From JAKORR01 sp964608495 (GTDB lineage: Bacteria; Armatimonadota; Zipacnadia; Zipacnadales; FEN-943): 10,681 bases of DNA. The notes below the pieces were generated by a model, which was not told the DNA's origin, did no database searches, and worked only from the letters and a program-made list of their open reading frames with translations. The position numbers and the translations under genes were made by a program. Within the stretch, counting starts at the first letter, position 1. Each line of letters opens with the position of its first letter. Of the stretch, positions 5,173 to 10,681 are shown one piece after another. The stretch covers positions 1 to 10,681 of the forward strand of contig CAZSOQ010000187.1 of assembly GCA_964608495.1 (NCBI GenBank), in the 5' to 3' direction.

Positions 5173-6363
5173 GTGACCGACGACACCAGCGGCGTGTACT
5201 TCGCGCAGATCAGCGACCCGCACGTGGGCGACCATGGCATGAACCCCGCCGAGGCCACGGCCAATCTGCGCTGGGCGCTGGAGGAGATCGCGGGGCTGCA
5301 GCCGCGGCCGGGAGCGATCGTGGCGACGGGCGACGTGGTCTGCGGCGGCACGCGCGGGGAGCTCGAGACCTACGCCGGGCTCGTGGCCGACAGCGCCGTG
5401 CCCGTCTACTCCCTGCCCACGAACCACGACCTGTGGGGCGAGCCCGACGGGGGCGTCTGGCGCGAGCTGGTGGGACCGATGCGCTGCCGCGTGGACGTGG
5501 GGCCGGTCACCGTGCTCCTGTGGGACGACATCCTGCGGCTGCCGGAGGAGGGTTGGCCCGCGAGGCTGGGGGACGAGCAGGGGCAGTGGCTGACGTCGGA
5601 GCTGGCCGCCTGCGCGGGGCGCGCGGTGGTCGTGGGACACCACGTGCCGATCCTGCCGCTGGACGACGAGTACCACGACAAGTGGCGCGTGAGCAGGGCC
5701 GGGGAGGTCCTGGAGCTGTTCCGCGAGCACGGGGTGCTGGCGACGATCACGGGCCACTGGCACCGGTGCTGCGAGTGGTACGCCAACGGGGTATGGGTAA
5801 TCAACACCGGGGCGCTGGCGGGCTGGCAGTGGACGGGCATCGCGCCGCACTACGGCTTCCCGACGCTGCCCGGCTATCGGCTCTTCTTCTACGACGGGCG
5901 TGAGCTGCGCACCTTCTGGCGCGATGGGGCCTACTGGCAGGTGCCCCCGCCGGACGCGCAGGTGACGCTCGAGAAGGTCGGCGGTGTGCACACGGGCGGA
6001 CCGCGCCCGCAAGTGAGGCCGCCGACGGTGGCCGGGCCGGTGAAGCTCCTGGCGAAGGCCTTCGTGCGGGGCGGTCGGGCCGAGGCGGTCGAGTGGAGCT
6101 ATCAGCGGGGCGACTGGCGGCCGATGACACGGACCTTCGACGGGCTATGGAGCGAGTGGGAGTATGAGCTGAACTACCGCGAGCTGCGGCCGTGGGGGCC
6201 GTACACCTTCTCGGTGCGGCTGCGGATGGACGGGCGCGACAGGGCCCTGGACGCGGTACCTGTGACCATCGCGGAGAGGGACGCGGGGCCCTTCTGCGCG
6301 GCGGGCACGCTGCCGGGAGCCGAGCAGCTCTGGTCGTCCTTCTACCCGCCGGACGGGGACTGA
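5173..6363 (+). CDS. calcineurin-like metallophosphoesterase with C-terminal beta domain
   Basis: This is a 396-residue protein. The dinuclear-metal phosphoesterase motifs occur in order: D15-x-H17 in SDPHVG, GD54 in ATGDVV, NHD (84-86), HH (156-157) in GHHVP, and GHWH (194-197), so the active site is complete. The family hydrolyses phosphomono- or diesters such as cyclic nucleotides or glycerophosphodiesters; the substrate cannot be told from the motifs. Residues about 280-366 form a separate Ig/Fn3-like beta domain (VAGPVKLLAKAF, then WSYQRGDWRPM, PYTFSVRLRM). No signal peptide or membrane helix is seen, which suggests a cytoplasmic enzyme. The GTG at 5173 is fixed by AGGAGGG (5159-5165, 7-base spacing). 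Direct copies of an 81-bp repeat flank the gene on both sides, and a 220-base gap separates it from the cupin gene, so it may be its own unit. It converges on the suf genes. Confidence 0.92.
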   Translation: MTDDTSGVYFAQISDPHVGDHGMNPAEATANLRWALEEIAGLQPRPGAIVATGDVVCGGTRGELETYAGLVADSAVPVYSLPTNHDLWGEPDGGVWRELVGPMRCRVDVGPVTVLLWDDILRLPEEGWPARLGDEQGQWLTSELAACAGRAVVVGHHVPILPLDDEYHDKWRVSRAGEVLELFREHGVLATITGHWHRCCEWYANGVWVINTGALAGWQWTGIAPHYGFPTLPGYRLFFYDGRELRTFWRDGAYWQVPPPDAQVTLEKVGGVHTGGPRPQVRPPTVAGPVKLLAKAFVRGGRAEAVEWSYQRGDWRPMTRTFDGLWSEWEYELNYRELRPWGPYTFSVRLRMDGRDRALDAVPVTIAERDAGPFCAAGTLPGAEQLWSSFYPPDGD

Positions 6364-6391
6364 GGCGGGCGGACGGCGTGGCGGGAGCGGG

Positions 6392-6472
6392 ACGGCGGGG
6401 CTAAAGCCCCGCCCTACAGAAGGCCGGTGGGCGTCCCCTTGTGGGGCGAGGCTTCAGCCTCGCCTCCCTGCT
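6392..6472 (+). repeat. 81-bp double-hairpin intergenic repeat, copy B
   Basis: This is the better preserved copy, in the same orientation as copy A. Both stems are perfect 8-bp with 4-base loops: GGCGGGGC-TAAA-GCCCCGCC (6394-6413) and GGCGAGGC-TTCA-GCCTCGCC (6445-6464). It starts 28 bases after the phosphoesterase stop and lies between convergent genes, where it could also help end transcription, though there is no T tract on either strand. Compensatory differences from copy A are not evident; copy A has mismatches near its loops. Confidence 0.8.
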
Positions 6473-6499
6473 ACCCCTTACCGGTAGGGGGTTCTACCG
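6473..6499. terminator. overlapping palindromes at the convergent gene ends, possible bidirectional terminator
   Basis: ACCCCTTA-CCGG-TAGGGGGT (6473-6492) pairs over 8 bases with one T-G wobble. A second hairpin, CGGTAG-GGGGTT-CTACCG (6482-6499), shares part of it and contains the stop codon of the sufB/D-like gene (6494-6496, minus). The two cannot form together. Position between two converging genes suggests a transcription-end role; lack of a T tract lowers confidence. Confidence 0.35.
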
Positions 6500-7618
6500 C
6501 CCTTCCATGGACCGGCTGTCGCTCAGGGCCACGATCTCGGCGATGCGCTTGTCCAGCACCGGCGGCAGGCCCTCGATGCCCAGGTCCAGGAACCCGTGCA
6601 CGATCGCGGCCACCGCCTCGTCCTGCGTCAGCCCCCGCGCCATCAGGTACATGACCTCCTGCTCGCCGATGCGCCCGACCGCCGCCTCGTGGCTGAGCTC
6701 CACGTCGGGGTGCGCCGCGTTGAGCTCCGGGATGGCCGCGATGCTCCCCTCCTGCGACAGCAGCAGACCGCGGCATTCGAGGTGGCCCTGCACGTCCGGG
6801 GCGTGGGCCTCGATGCGACCCCGCGCGATGAGCCGGCCGCCGGTGCTGACATTGCGCGACAGGATCTCGCCGCGCGCGCCGGGCGCGTCCAGGTAGATGG
6901 CGCTGCCCAGGTCGAGCAGGCTGCCGGACGGCGCGGCCACGACGCTGCGAAAGCGGGCCATGGCGCCGGCGCCGACGAGGCGCGTCGCCGGGTACATCTG
7001 CAGGTCGCGCACCTGCTCGAGGGACACATAGTCGTTGAGGAAGGCGCCTTCCTCCTCGACGACCCCCGCCGAGCGGGGCCGGACCTTCACGTCCTCGCCC
7101 CAGGCGTGGATCATGCTGAAGCGCAGCGTCGCGCCCCTGCGGATGAAGAACTCCGAGACGCCGATATGGGTGCCTGAGCGGGAGCCGAAGTGGGCGGCGC
7201 AGCCGGTGATCACCGGCAGGAAGGACCCCTCCTCGGCGATGATCACGTTGTGCACGCACTGCACCAGGCCCTCGTGCATGATGTACATGCAGGCCTGGAC
7301 CGGGGCCGTGATCCTGGCCCCCGGCAGCGCGCGGATGAAGTAGCCGCCGTGCAGCTCGTCCTCGGCCCGTCGCGTGTACTCGTCCTTGTCGGGCGGCACC
7401 AGCGAGCCGTACAGGTCCCGCAGCCAGTCGTGCGTCTCGAGGGCGTCGCGGATCGCCAGCACCTCGAGCCCCTCGGCCTTGGCCTCCGCGTGCACGGACG
7501 CCTCGTCGAGGTGCATGAAGCTGCCGGCCCGCTCGGTCGGGTGGGCCGAGAAGTCCACGCCCACCTCCAGCATGCGCTCCTCTACCTCGGCGGTGATCAG
7601 CTTCCTCGGATCGCTCAT
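6494..7618 (-). CDS. SufB/SufD-family Fe-S cluster scaffold protein (SMS/archaeal-like type)
   Basis: This is a 374-residue partner of the SufC ATPase for building Fe-S clusters in the cytoplasm. The ATG at 7618 follows GGAAGGAG (7626-7633, 7-base spacing); the frame extends further upstream but into sufC. The beta-helix core carries VHNVIIAEEGSFLPVITGC (122-140) and THIGVSEFFI (150-159), then MIHAWGEDVKVRPRS (169-183). I recognise these as typical of the short SufB/D-like proteins of methanogens and other anaerobes that work with SufC alone. The C-terminal core has SHEAAVGRIGEQEVMYLMARG (309-329), with H310 at the SufD His360 position. The residue matching E. coli SufB Cys405 is Gly291 in my hand alignment. 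Cysteines are at 110, 121, 140 and 282. It is 59 bases downstream of sufC and should be in the same operon. No sufS, sufE or sufU is present in the window. Confidence 0.88.
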   Translation of the reverse strand: MSDPRKLITAEVEERMLEVGVDFSAHPTERAGSFMHLDEASVHAEAKAEGLEVLAIRDALETHDWLRDLYGSLVPPDKDEYTRRAEDELHGGYFIRALPGARITAPVQACMYIMHEGLVQCVHNVIIAEEGSFLPVITGCAAHFGSRSGTHIGVSEFFIRRGATLRFSMIHAWGEDVKVRPRSAGVVEEEGAFLNDYVSLEQVRDLQMYPATRLVGAGAMARFRSVVAAPSGSLLDLGSAIYLDAPGARGEILSRNVSTGGRLIARGRIEAHAPDVQGHLECRGLLLSQEGSIAAIPELNAAHPDVELSHEAAVGRIGEQEVMYLMARGLTQDEAVAAIVHGFLDLGIEGLPPVLDKRIAEIVALSDSRSMEGR

Positions 7619-7677
7619 GCGCCTACTCCTTCCGGGCCTCTGGGAGGACCTGATCGCGCAGGCGGCCGCGCCCGGCC

Positions 7678-8520
7678 TTAGGGCCGGACCGGCGCCTCGA
7701 TATCGCAGGTGCTGCACTCGAGGCAACCGCGGAAGCCGTGCTGCCGGACGTGCTCGAAGACGTCCCGTGGGCTGCCGCGGCAGATGATCCGGCCGTCGTA
7801 CAGCACGTGGGCCAGGTCGGCGTTCAGGTAGTTGAGGATGTAGCCCGAGTGCGTAATGATCAGGCTCGAGACCTCGCGCCGGGCCGGGTTGATGTCGCGC
7901 TGCAGCAGGCCGCGGAGCATCTCGCCCAGCCGCTCGATGTTCACCACGTCCACGCCGCTCTCCGGCTCGTCCAGGAGCACCAACCGGGGCGACTGCAGCG
8001 CCACCTGGAAGGTCTCCGCGCGCTTCATCTCGCCGCCGCTGAAGCCCTGGTTCACGTCGCGGTCGAGCAGGTCCGTCACGTCGGCCTGCTCGGCCACGGC
8101 CTGGATGCGCTCGGTGATGGCGTAGGAGCCTTCGCCGCCGTCGCCCGCGGCGCGCTGGGCGATGAGCTCGGCCAGGCGGCTTAGCTTGAGGCCCGAGACA
8201 GCGGGCGGCCGCTGGAAGGCGATGCCCAGGCCCAGGGCGACGCGCTCGGTGACGCTCAGGCCGAGCAGCGACCGGCCGCGCCAGCGCAGGTCGCCCTCGA
8301 GCACGCGGGCGGGCGGCAGGCCCATGATGGCTGCCAGCAGCGTGCTCTTGCCCGTGCCGTTGGGGCCGAAGATGATGTGCGTCTGGCCGCGCGGGATGGT
8401 GAGCGAGAAGTCGCGCAGGAGCACCCGTGGTCCGGCGGCAAGGGTGAGCGAATCGATGGTCAGGCCGTTGCCGTCATCGGGCGGAAGGTCGGTGGCCTCG
8501 GTGCTGTCCTCAGCGGGCAT
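7678..8520 (-). CDS. sufC: SufC-like Fe-S cluster assembly ATPase
   Basis: This is a 280-residue ABC-type ATPase without membrane segments that energises the SufB/D scaffold. Walker A is GPNGTGKST (52-60), the Q-loop is Q103 in AFQRPP, the signature is FSGGEMKR (160-167), Walker B is LVLLDEPESGVD (180-191), and the switch histidine is H224 in ITHSGY. FSGGEMKR and DEPESGVDVVNI are SufC hallmarks. The ATG at 8520 follows GGAGAG (8528-8533, 7-base spacing); an upstream in-frame start at 8568 lacks such a site. The protein has a 17-residue polar N-terminal extension and ends in RGCLECSTCDIEAPVRP, a C266-x2-C269-x2-C272 tail that E. coli SufC does not have to my knowledge. It is the first gene of the two-gene suf operon, probably driven from 8612-8639. 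Confidence 0.92.
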   Translation of the reverse strand: MPAEDSTEATDLPPDDGNGLTIDSLTLAAGPRVLLRDFSLTIPRGQTHIIFGPNGTGKSTLLAAIMGLPPARVLEGDLRWRGRSLLGLSVTERVALGLGIAFQRPPAVSGLKLSRLAELIAQRAAGDGGEGSYAITERIQAVAEQADVTDLLDRDVNQGFSGGEMKRAETFQVALQSPRLVLLDEPESGVDVVNIERLGEMLRGLLQRDINPARREVSSLIITHSGYILNYLNADLAHVLYDGRIICRGSPRDVFEHVRQHGFRGCLECSTCDIEAPVRP

Positions 8521-8611
8521 CGTCCATCTCTCCAGGGATTCCGGTGGCCGACGGCGCCCTCGACACACGGGCCTGCGCGTCTGCCGGGGGCCCGTCGGCG
8601 CTGGTCAGGGT

Positions 8612-8639
8612 ATGTTACCACAGGGACGGTTGGGCCAAA
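8612..8639 (-). promoter_or_regulatory. candidate promoter for the suf operon
   Basis: On the minus strand TTTGGC (complement of 8634-8639) lies 16 bases before TAACAT (complement of 8612-8617), with TGG just ahead of the -10. Both hexamers are imperfect. Transcription would begin near 8605, about 85 bases before the sufC start. It is the least GC-rich spot in the gap. No IscR-like or other Fe-S regulator site was recognised. Confidence 0.3.
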
Positions 8640-8642
8640 CAG

Positions 8643-8660
8643 CGGCGCCTGTCGGCGCCG
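8643..8660 (-). terminator. 7-bp GC hairpin, weak terminator candidate
   Basis: CGGCGCC (8643-8649) and GGCGCCG (8654-8660) pair around a TGTC loop. On the minus strand the stem is followed by CTGTTTGG, a very weak T run. It sits about 185 bases beyond the glycosidase stop and directly upstream of the suf promoter candidate, so it could insulate the two units. Confidence 0.3.
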
Positions 8661-8690
8661 TCCCGTGGGGACCACCACACCGCCACTGCC

Positions 8691-8713
8691 GCGCGCTGAA
8701 GCCCGCGCCTGCG
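8691..8713 (+). repeat. degenerate half-copy of the CTGAAG hairpin repeat
   Basis: GCGCGCTGAAGCCCGCGCCTGCG resembles the left hairpin of the 81-bp repeats (GGCGGGGCTGAAGGCCCGCCCTACG). GCGCG/CGCGC arms are only partly paired. The right-hand hairpin of the unit is missing. Confidence 0.35.
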
Positions 8714-8820
8714 GCGTGCCGCGGGTCGTGGAGGCCTGGGGGACAGGTCCACTGTCGTTCCGGGCCTGCGTGGCGGGCGGTGGCAGCGTCTGTGGTGGTG
8801 TTGAGGTGGGGTGAGGCACA

Positions 8821-8834
8821 GGGCCGTCAGGCCC
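8821..8834 (-). terminator. short GC hairpin just after the glycosidase gene
   Basis: GGGCC (8821-8825) pairs with GGCCC (8830-8834) around a four-base loop, ten bases past the stop codon of the gene ending at 8845. There is no T tract after it on the minus strand (TGTGCC follows), so intrinsic termination is doubtful. Confidence 0.25.
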
Positions 8835-8844
8835 GTCCTCCCGG

Positions 8845-10107
8845 CTATCCCCTCCAGCGCCTCGTCAGGCGCTCCAGCGCCGGGGTCACGGTCCCATCCT
8901 CGCGCACCAGCGAATGGGTTGCGTCCGCGCTCGCCACGACCGTCCGCCAGTCCCACAGGCTGTAGCCCACGCCCTCGCCCTCCAGGTACTCGACCGCGCC
9001 CATCAGGAAGTCGGCCTGCATCGCCTCTTCCTCGTGGCGCGTCTCGGGCGGGGCCTTCTGCACCGGCATCCCCAGCTCGCCCACGAAGATCGGCACCTCG
9101 GGATACAGCTCCCGCGCCCGCTCGACCTGCCCCCTCAGGACCGCCAGGTGCCCTTCGAGGCCGCCCTCGGCCTTCGGCTCGCGGTAGCAGCCGATGGAGT
9201 AGAAGTCGCAGCCTGCCGCGGGCTCCAGGCCCCCGTCCGCCACCGTCAGCCCCAGCTTCTTCTCGGGCAGCAGGAAGTCGTGGTACCCCACCAGGGCCCC
9301 CGGCTTCTCCTCGCGGATCGCGGCCACCATCGGCGGCAGCAGCCCCCGCATGAGATACCCGTGCCAGCGGCTGTGGTCGGCCCACAACTGCCAGCGGGGC
9401 CGGTGCTTGGTATCGGCGGGCGCCAGGTTCTCCCAGGTGTAGTCCGTGCCCCAGCGCTCGTTCCAGTAGGCGATGTCGGGGTCGGCCTGCTTGGCCCACG
9501 CCCGGAAGGACGCCACGCACTCTTCCCGCTCGTTGGGCCGGTACAGCAGCGTGGCCGGCAGGATCTCCTCGGAGCACAGCAGGTAGAAGACGTTGTCGAA
9601 TTCGCGGGTCTCGCGGGCCATGCGCTGCAGGAAGTCCAGGTGCTCCCGGCGGTGCCTCTCGATCAGCGGCCAGACGGGCACGTCCACGCCCTTCGGCCCC
9701 CAGCCCTCGCCGGTGTAGGCCAGCACCAGCAGCAGGTTCATGTCACGGTCCCTGGCGGCGGCGCAGATGCGGCGCAAGGCCTCGATCCGGTCCTCCCGCC
9801 ACTCCGGGGGGTCCGCCGAGGGCTCGTAGGCCGCCCAGACGTTGACCATCCAGACCGTGTTCAGGCCGGCCTGCTTGATCCTGTCCAGGTCCCGCTCCCA
9901 CGTCCCCACGTCATCCGCGTCCTCGCCGAACAGGTAGTTGCACACGCAGCGGGTCGTGGCCAGGTCCGCGACCGTGACCGCACCGGCCGGAAGGGCGGTC
10001 GCAAGCCAGATCACCGCCGCGCCTGCCGCCACTACGAGGGTGCGGACCCCGGCGCTCGTCCGCCGCGCGGACCGTGGCCGCGCCTTGACCTTGCCGTGGC
10101 TCGTCAT
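8845..10107 (-). CDS. secreted glycoside hydrolase-like protein, clan GH-A (beta/alpha)8 barrel
   Basis: This is a 420-residue protein from the ATG at 10107. A basic N-terminus (8-22), a hydrophobic stretch (23-39) and a likely cleavage after PAGA at 40-43 mark a signal peptide. The barrel follows: strand 1 near CVCNYLFG, then DLDRIKQAGLNTVWMVNVWA (73-92), NLLLVLAYTGEG (124-134), NVFYLLCSEE (172-181), VGYHDFLL (273-280), DFYSIGCY (301-308), IFVGELGMP (340-348) and GYSLWDW (381-387). E344 fits the clan GH-A nucleophile at the end of strand 7, and E180 or E181 the acid/base after strand 4. The segment AYWNERWGTDYTW (213-225) recalls GH42 beta-galactosidases, but the exact family and substrate are uncertain. 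GAGGGAG (10119-10125) lies within the end of the preceding gene, 11 bases before the ATG. The 8-base gap suggests co-transcription, and perhaps translational coupling, with the LamG-like gene. Confidence 0.8.
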   Translation of the reverse strand: MTSHGKVKARPRSARRTSAGVRTLVVAAGAAVIWLATALPAGAVTVADLATTRCVCNYLFGEDADDVGTWERDLDRIKQAGLNTVWMVNVWAAYEPSADPPEWREDRIEALRRICAAARDRDMNLLLVLAYTGEGWGPKGVDVPVWPLIERHRREHLDFLQRMARETREFDNVFYLLCSEEILPATLLYRPNEREECVASFRAWAKQADPDIAYWNERWGTDYTWENLAPADTKHRPRWQLWADHSRWHGYLMRGLLPPMVAAIREEKPGALVGYHDFLLPEKKLGLTVADGGLEPAAGCDFYSIGCYREPKAEGGLEGHLAVLRGQVERARELYPEVPIFVGELGMPVQKAPPETRHEEEAMQADFLMGAVEYLEGEGVGYSLWDWRTVVASADATHSLVREDGTVTPALERLTRRWRG

Positions 10108-10115
10108 CGCCTTGC

Positions 10116-10681
10116 CTACTCCCTCGTCAGCTTCACATTGTCCACGTACAGGGCCGTAGCCGTGTCTGCGTCGCTGATGAACCCCAGCCAGTTCAGTTGC
10201 GGCAGCGGGCCCGCGGGCATCTCGATCCCCCGTACCTGCACCGGCTCGCCCCCGGCCACCGTCACCGTTACGTCGTACTTGCCCGCCGCCTTCCTGCCGA
10301 TGGGGCAGAGGATCTCCACGTGCATCCACTTCCCGACGGGCGCCGTCGCGATGGGCTTGCCGCTGGCCGTCAGCTCGTCACCGGCCCTGAACGTCAGCGA
10401 CGGTCCCACCTGGTAGGGGTTGGGGCGCCAGTCTCTCCACTCCTCGGTGAGAACCGCCCCCTCGCGCAGCAGCACGTCGAAGGACAGCCGCACCGTGCCC
10501 TTCGAGATCCGCGGCGCGTAGCGCATGTGCGGCTGCCAGCTATACTCCTGCCCCGGCGCGTCGGTGAACTTCAGGCTGTGCTTGCCGCCGGCGGCCTCCT
10601 CGTCGCTCACGAGGATCGAGATATCGCCCCGGAAGTCCGCCATGCTCGCCAGCCTGGGCTTCTCGCCGGCGGCAAGCACAG
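10116..10681 (-). CDS. LamG/concanavalin-like beta-sandwich protein, C-terminal part
   Basis: The frame is open from the TAG at 10116-10118 to the window edge, so the gene probably begins beyond base 10681; the GTG at 10679 is not a supported start. About 188 residues are visible, and they read as one jelly-roll domain: GKHSLKFTDAPG, then GTVRLSFDVLLREGA, a WRDW...YQVGPSLTFRAGD stretch, VGKWMHVEILCPIG, KYDVTVTVAGG, and a closing LNWLGFISD and ATALYVDNVKL. The final YVDNVKL strand is typical of LamG-like and carbohydrate-binding folds in secreted proteins. It likely binds or helps process extracellular glycans together with the glycosidase encoded 8 bases downstream. The domain may be the tail of a larger enzyme; this cannot be decided here. 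Confidence 0.7.
   Translation of the reverse strand, partial: VLAAGEKPRLASMADFRGDISILVSDEEAAGGKHSLKFTDAPGQEYSWQPHMRYAPRISKGTVRLSFDVLLREGAVLTEEWRDWRPNPYQVGPSLTFRAGDELTASGKPIATAPVGKWMHVEILCPIGRKAAGKYDVTVTVAGGEPVQVRGIEMPAGPLPQLNWLGFISDADTATALYVDNVKLTRE

Larger units (their letters stand above)
8521..8844. other. non-coding gap between glycosidase gene and sufC
   Basis: These 324 bases hold no credible gene. Reading in the minus direction they contain a GC hairpin just after the glycosidase stop (8821-8834), a partial CTGAAG repeat (8691-8713), a 7-bp hairpin (8643-8660), a promoter candidate for sufC (8612-8639) and an 80-90-base leader ending in the sufC ribosome-binding site. The leader shows no riboswitch I can recognise. 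The layout suggests that sufC-sufB is transcribed separately from the glycosidase operon. Confidence 0.5.

Noticed and set aside
5026..6012. Minus-strand open frame across the phosphoesterase gene
   Set aside because: Low-complexity His/Arg/Pro composition with no motifs; the plus strand has every phosphoesterase motif in order.
8914..10416. 500-codon plus-strand open frame antisense to the glycosidase
   Set aside because: It is a mirror of GC-rich coding sequence: rich in Arg/His/Leu/Pro, no domain pattern, while the minus strand shows a signal peptide and barrel motifs.

Overview
This is a GC-rich window (roughly 70% by eye) with ordinary bacterial gene structure: tight gene packing, Shine-Dalgarno-led genes and frequent GTG starts. 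No rRNA, tRNA, CRISPR array, transposase or phage gene was seen. The gene set looks like an uncultured, GC-rich, polysaccharide-handling bacterium. It includes a YfhO-type membrane protein, an M55 D-aminopeptidase, a two-gene Suf pair whose SufB/D partner resembles the archaeal/anaerobe (SMS-like) type, a secreted clan GH-A glycosidase and a LamG-like beta-sandwich protein. Dispersed GGGGCTNAAGCCCC-type hairpin repeats lie between the genes. Armatimonadota- or Planctomycetota-like lineages are my best guess, but no phylogenetic marker is present.

Layout. Bases 1-533 (+) hold the C-terminal end of a YfhO-family membrane protein. Bases 739-1326 (-) encode a membrane-anchored thioredoxin-like protein with a cysteine-rich tail and a good extended -10 promoter at 1411-1438. 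Bases 1327-1971 form a 645-base non-coding, locally AT-richer divergent regulatory region. It carries a second promoter candidate (+), three GGGGGTAT repeats, an inverted repeat, and TCAAAGG repeats with two overlapping, mutually exclusive inverted repeats. These lie just ahead of a secreted protein of unknown function (1972-2880, +).

Four further plus-strand genes follow: an FMN-binding NimA/pyridoxamine-oxidase-like protein (3060-3554), an M55 D-aminopeptidase (3630-4433), a small cupin (4596-4952) and a calcineurin-like metallophosphoesterase (5173-6363). The last is bracketed by two direct copies of an 81-bp double-hairpin repeat (5004-5084 and 6392-6472). 

The rest of the window is on the minus strand. 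sufC (8520 down to 7678) and a sufB/D-like gene (7618 down to 6494) form an Fe-S assembly operon that converges on the phosphoesterase gene over palindromes at 6473-6499. Upstream are a secreted glycosidase (10107 down to 8845) and, 8 bases before it, a LamG-like protein gene that runs off the window edge (10681 down to 10116); these two look co-transcribed.

How the genes may work together. The SufC and SufBD proteins should form one Fe-S cluster scaffold/ATPase complex. The glycosidase and the LamG-like protein plausibly act together on extracellular carbohydrate. The plus-strand group 3060-6363 shares direction, but gaps grow from 75 to 220 bases, so a common pathway is only a possibility.
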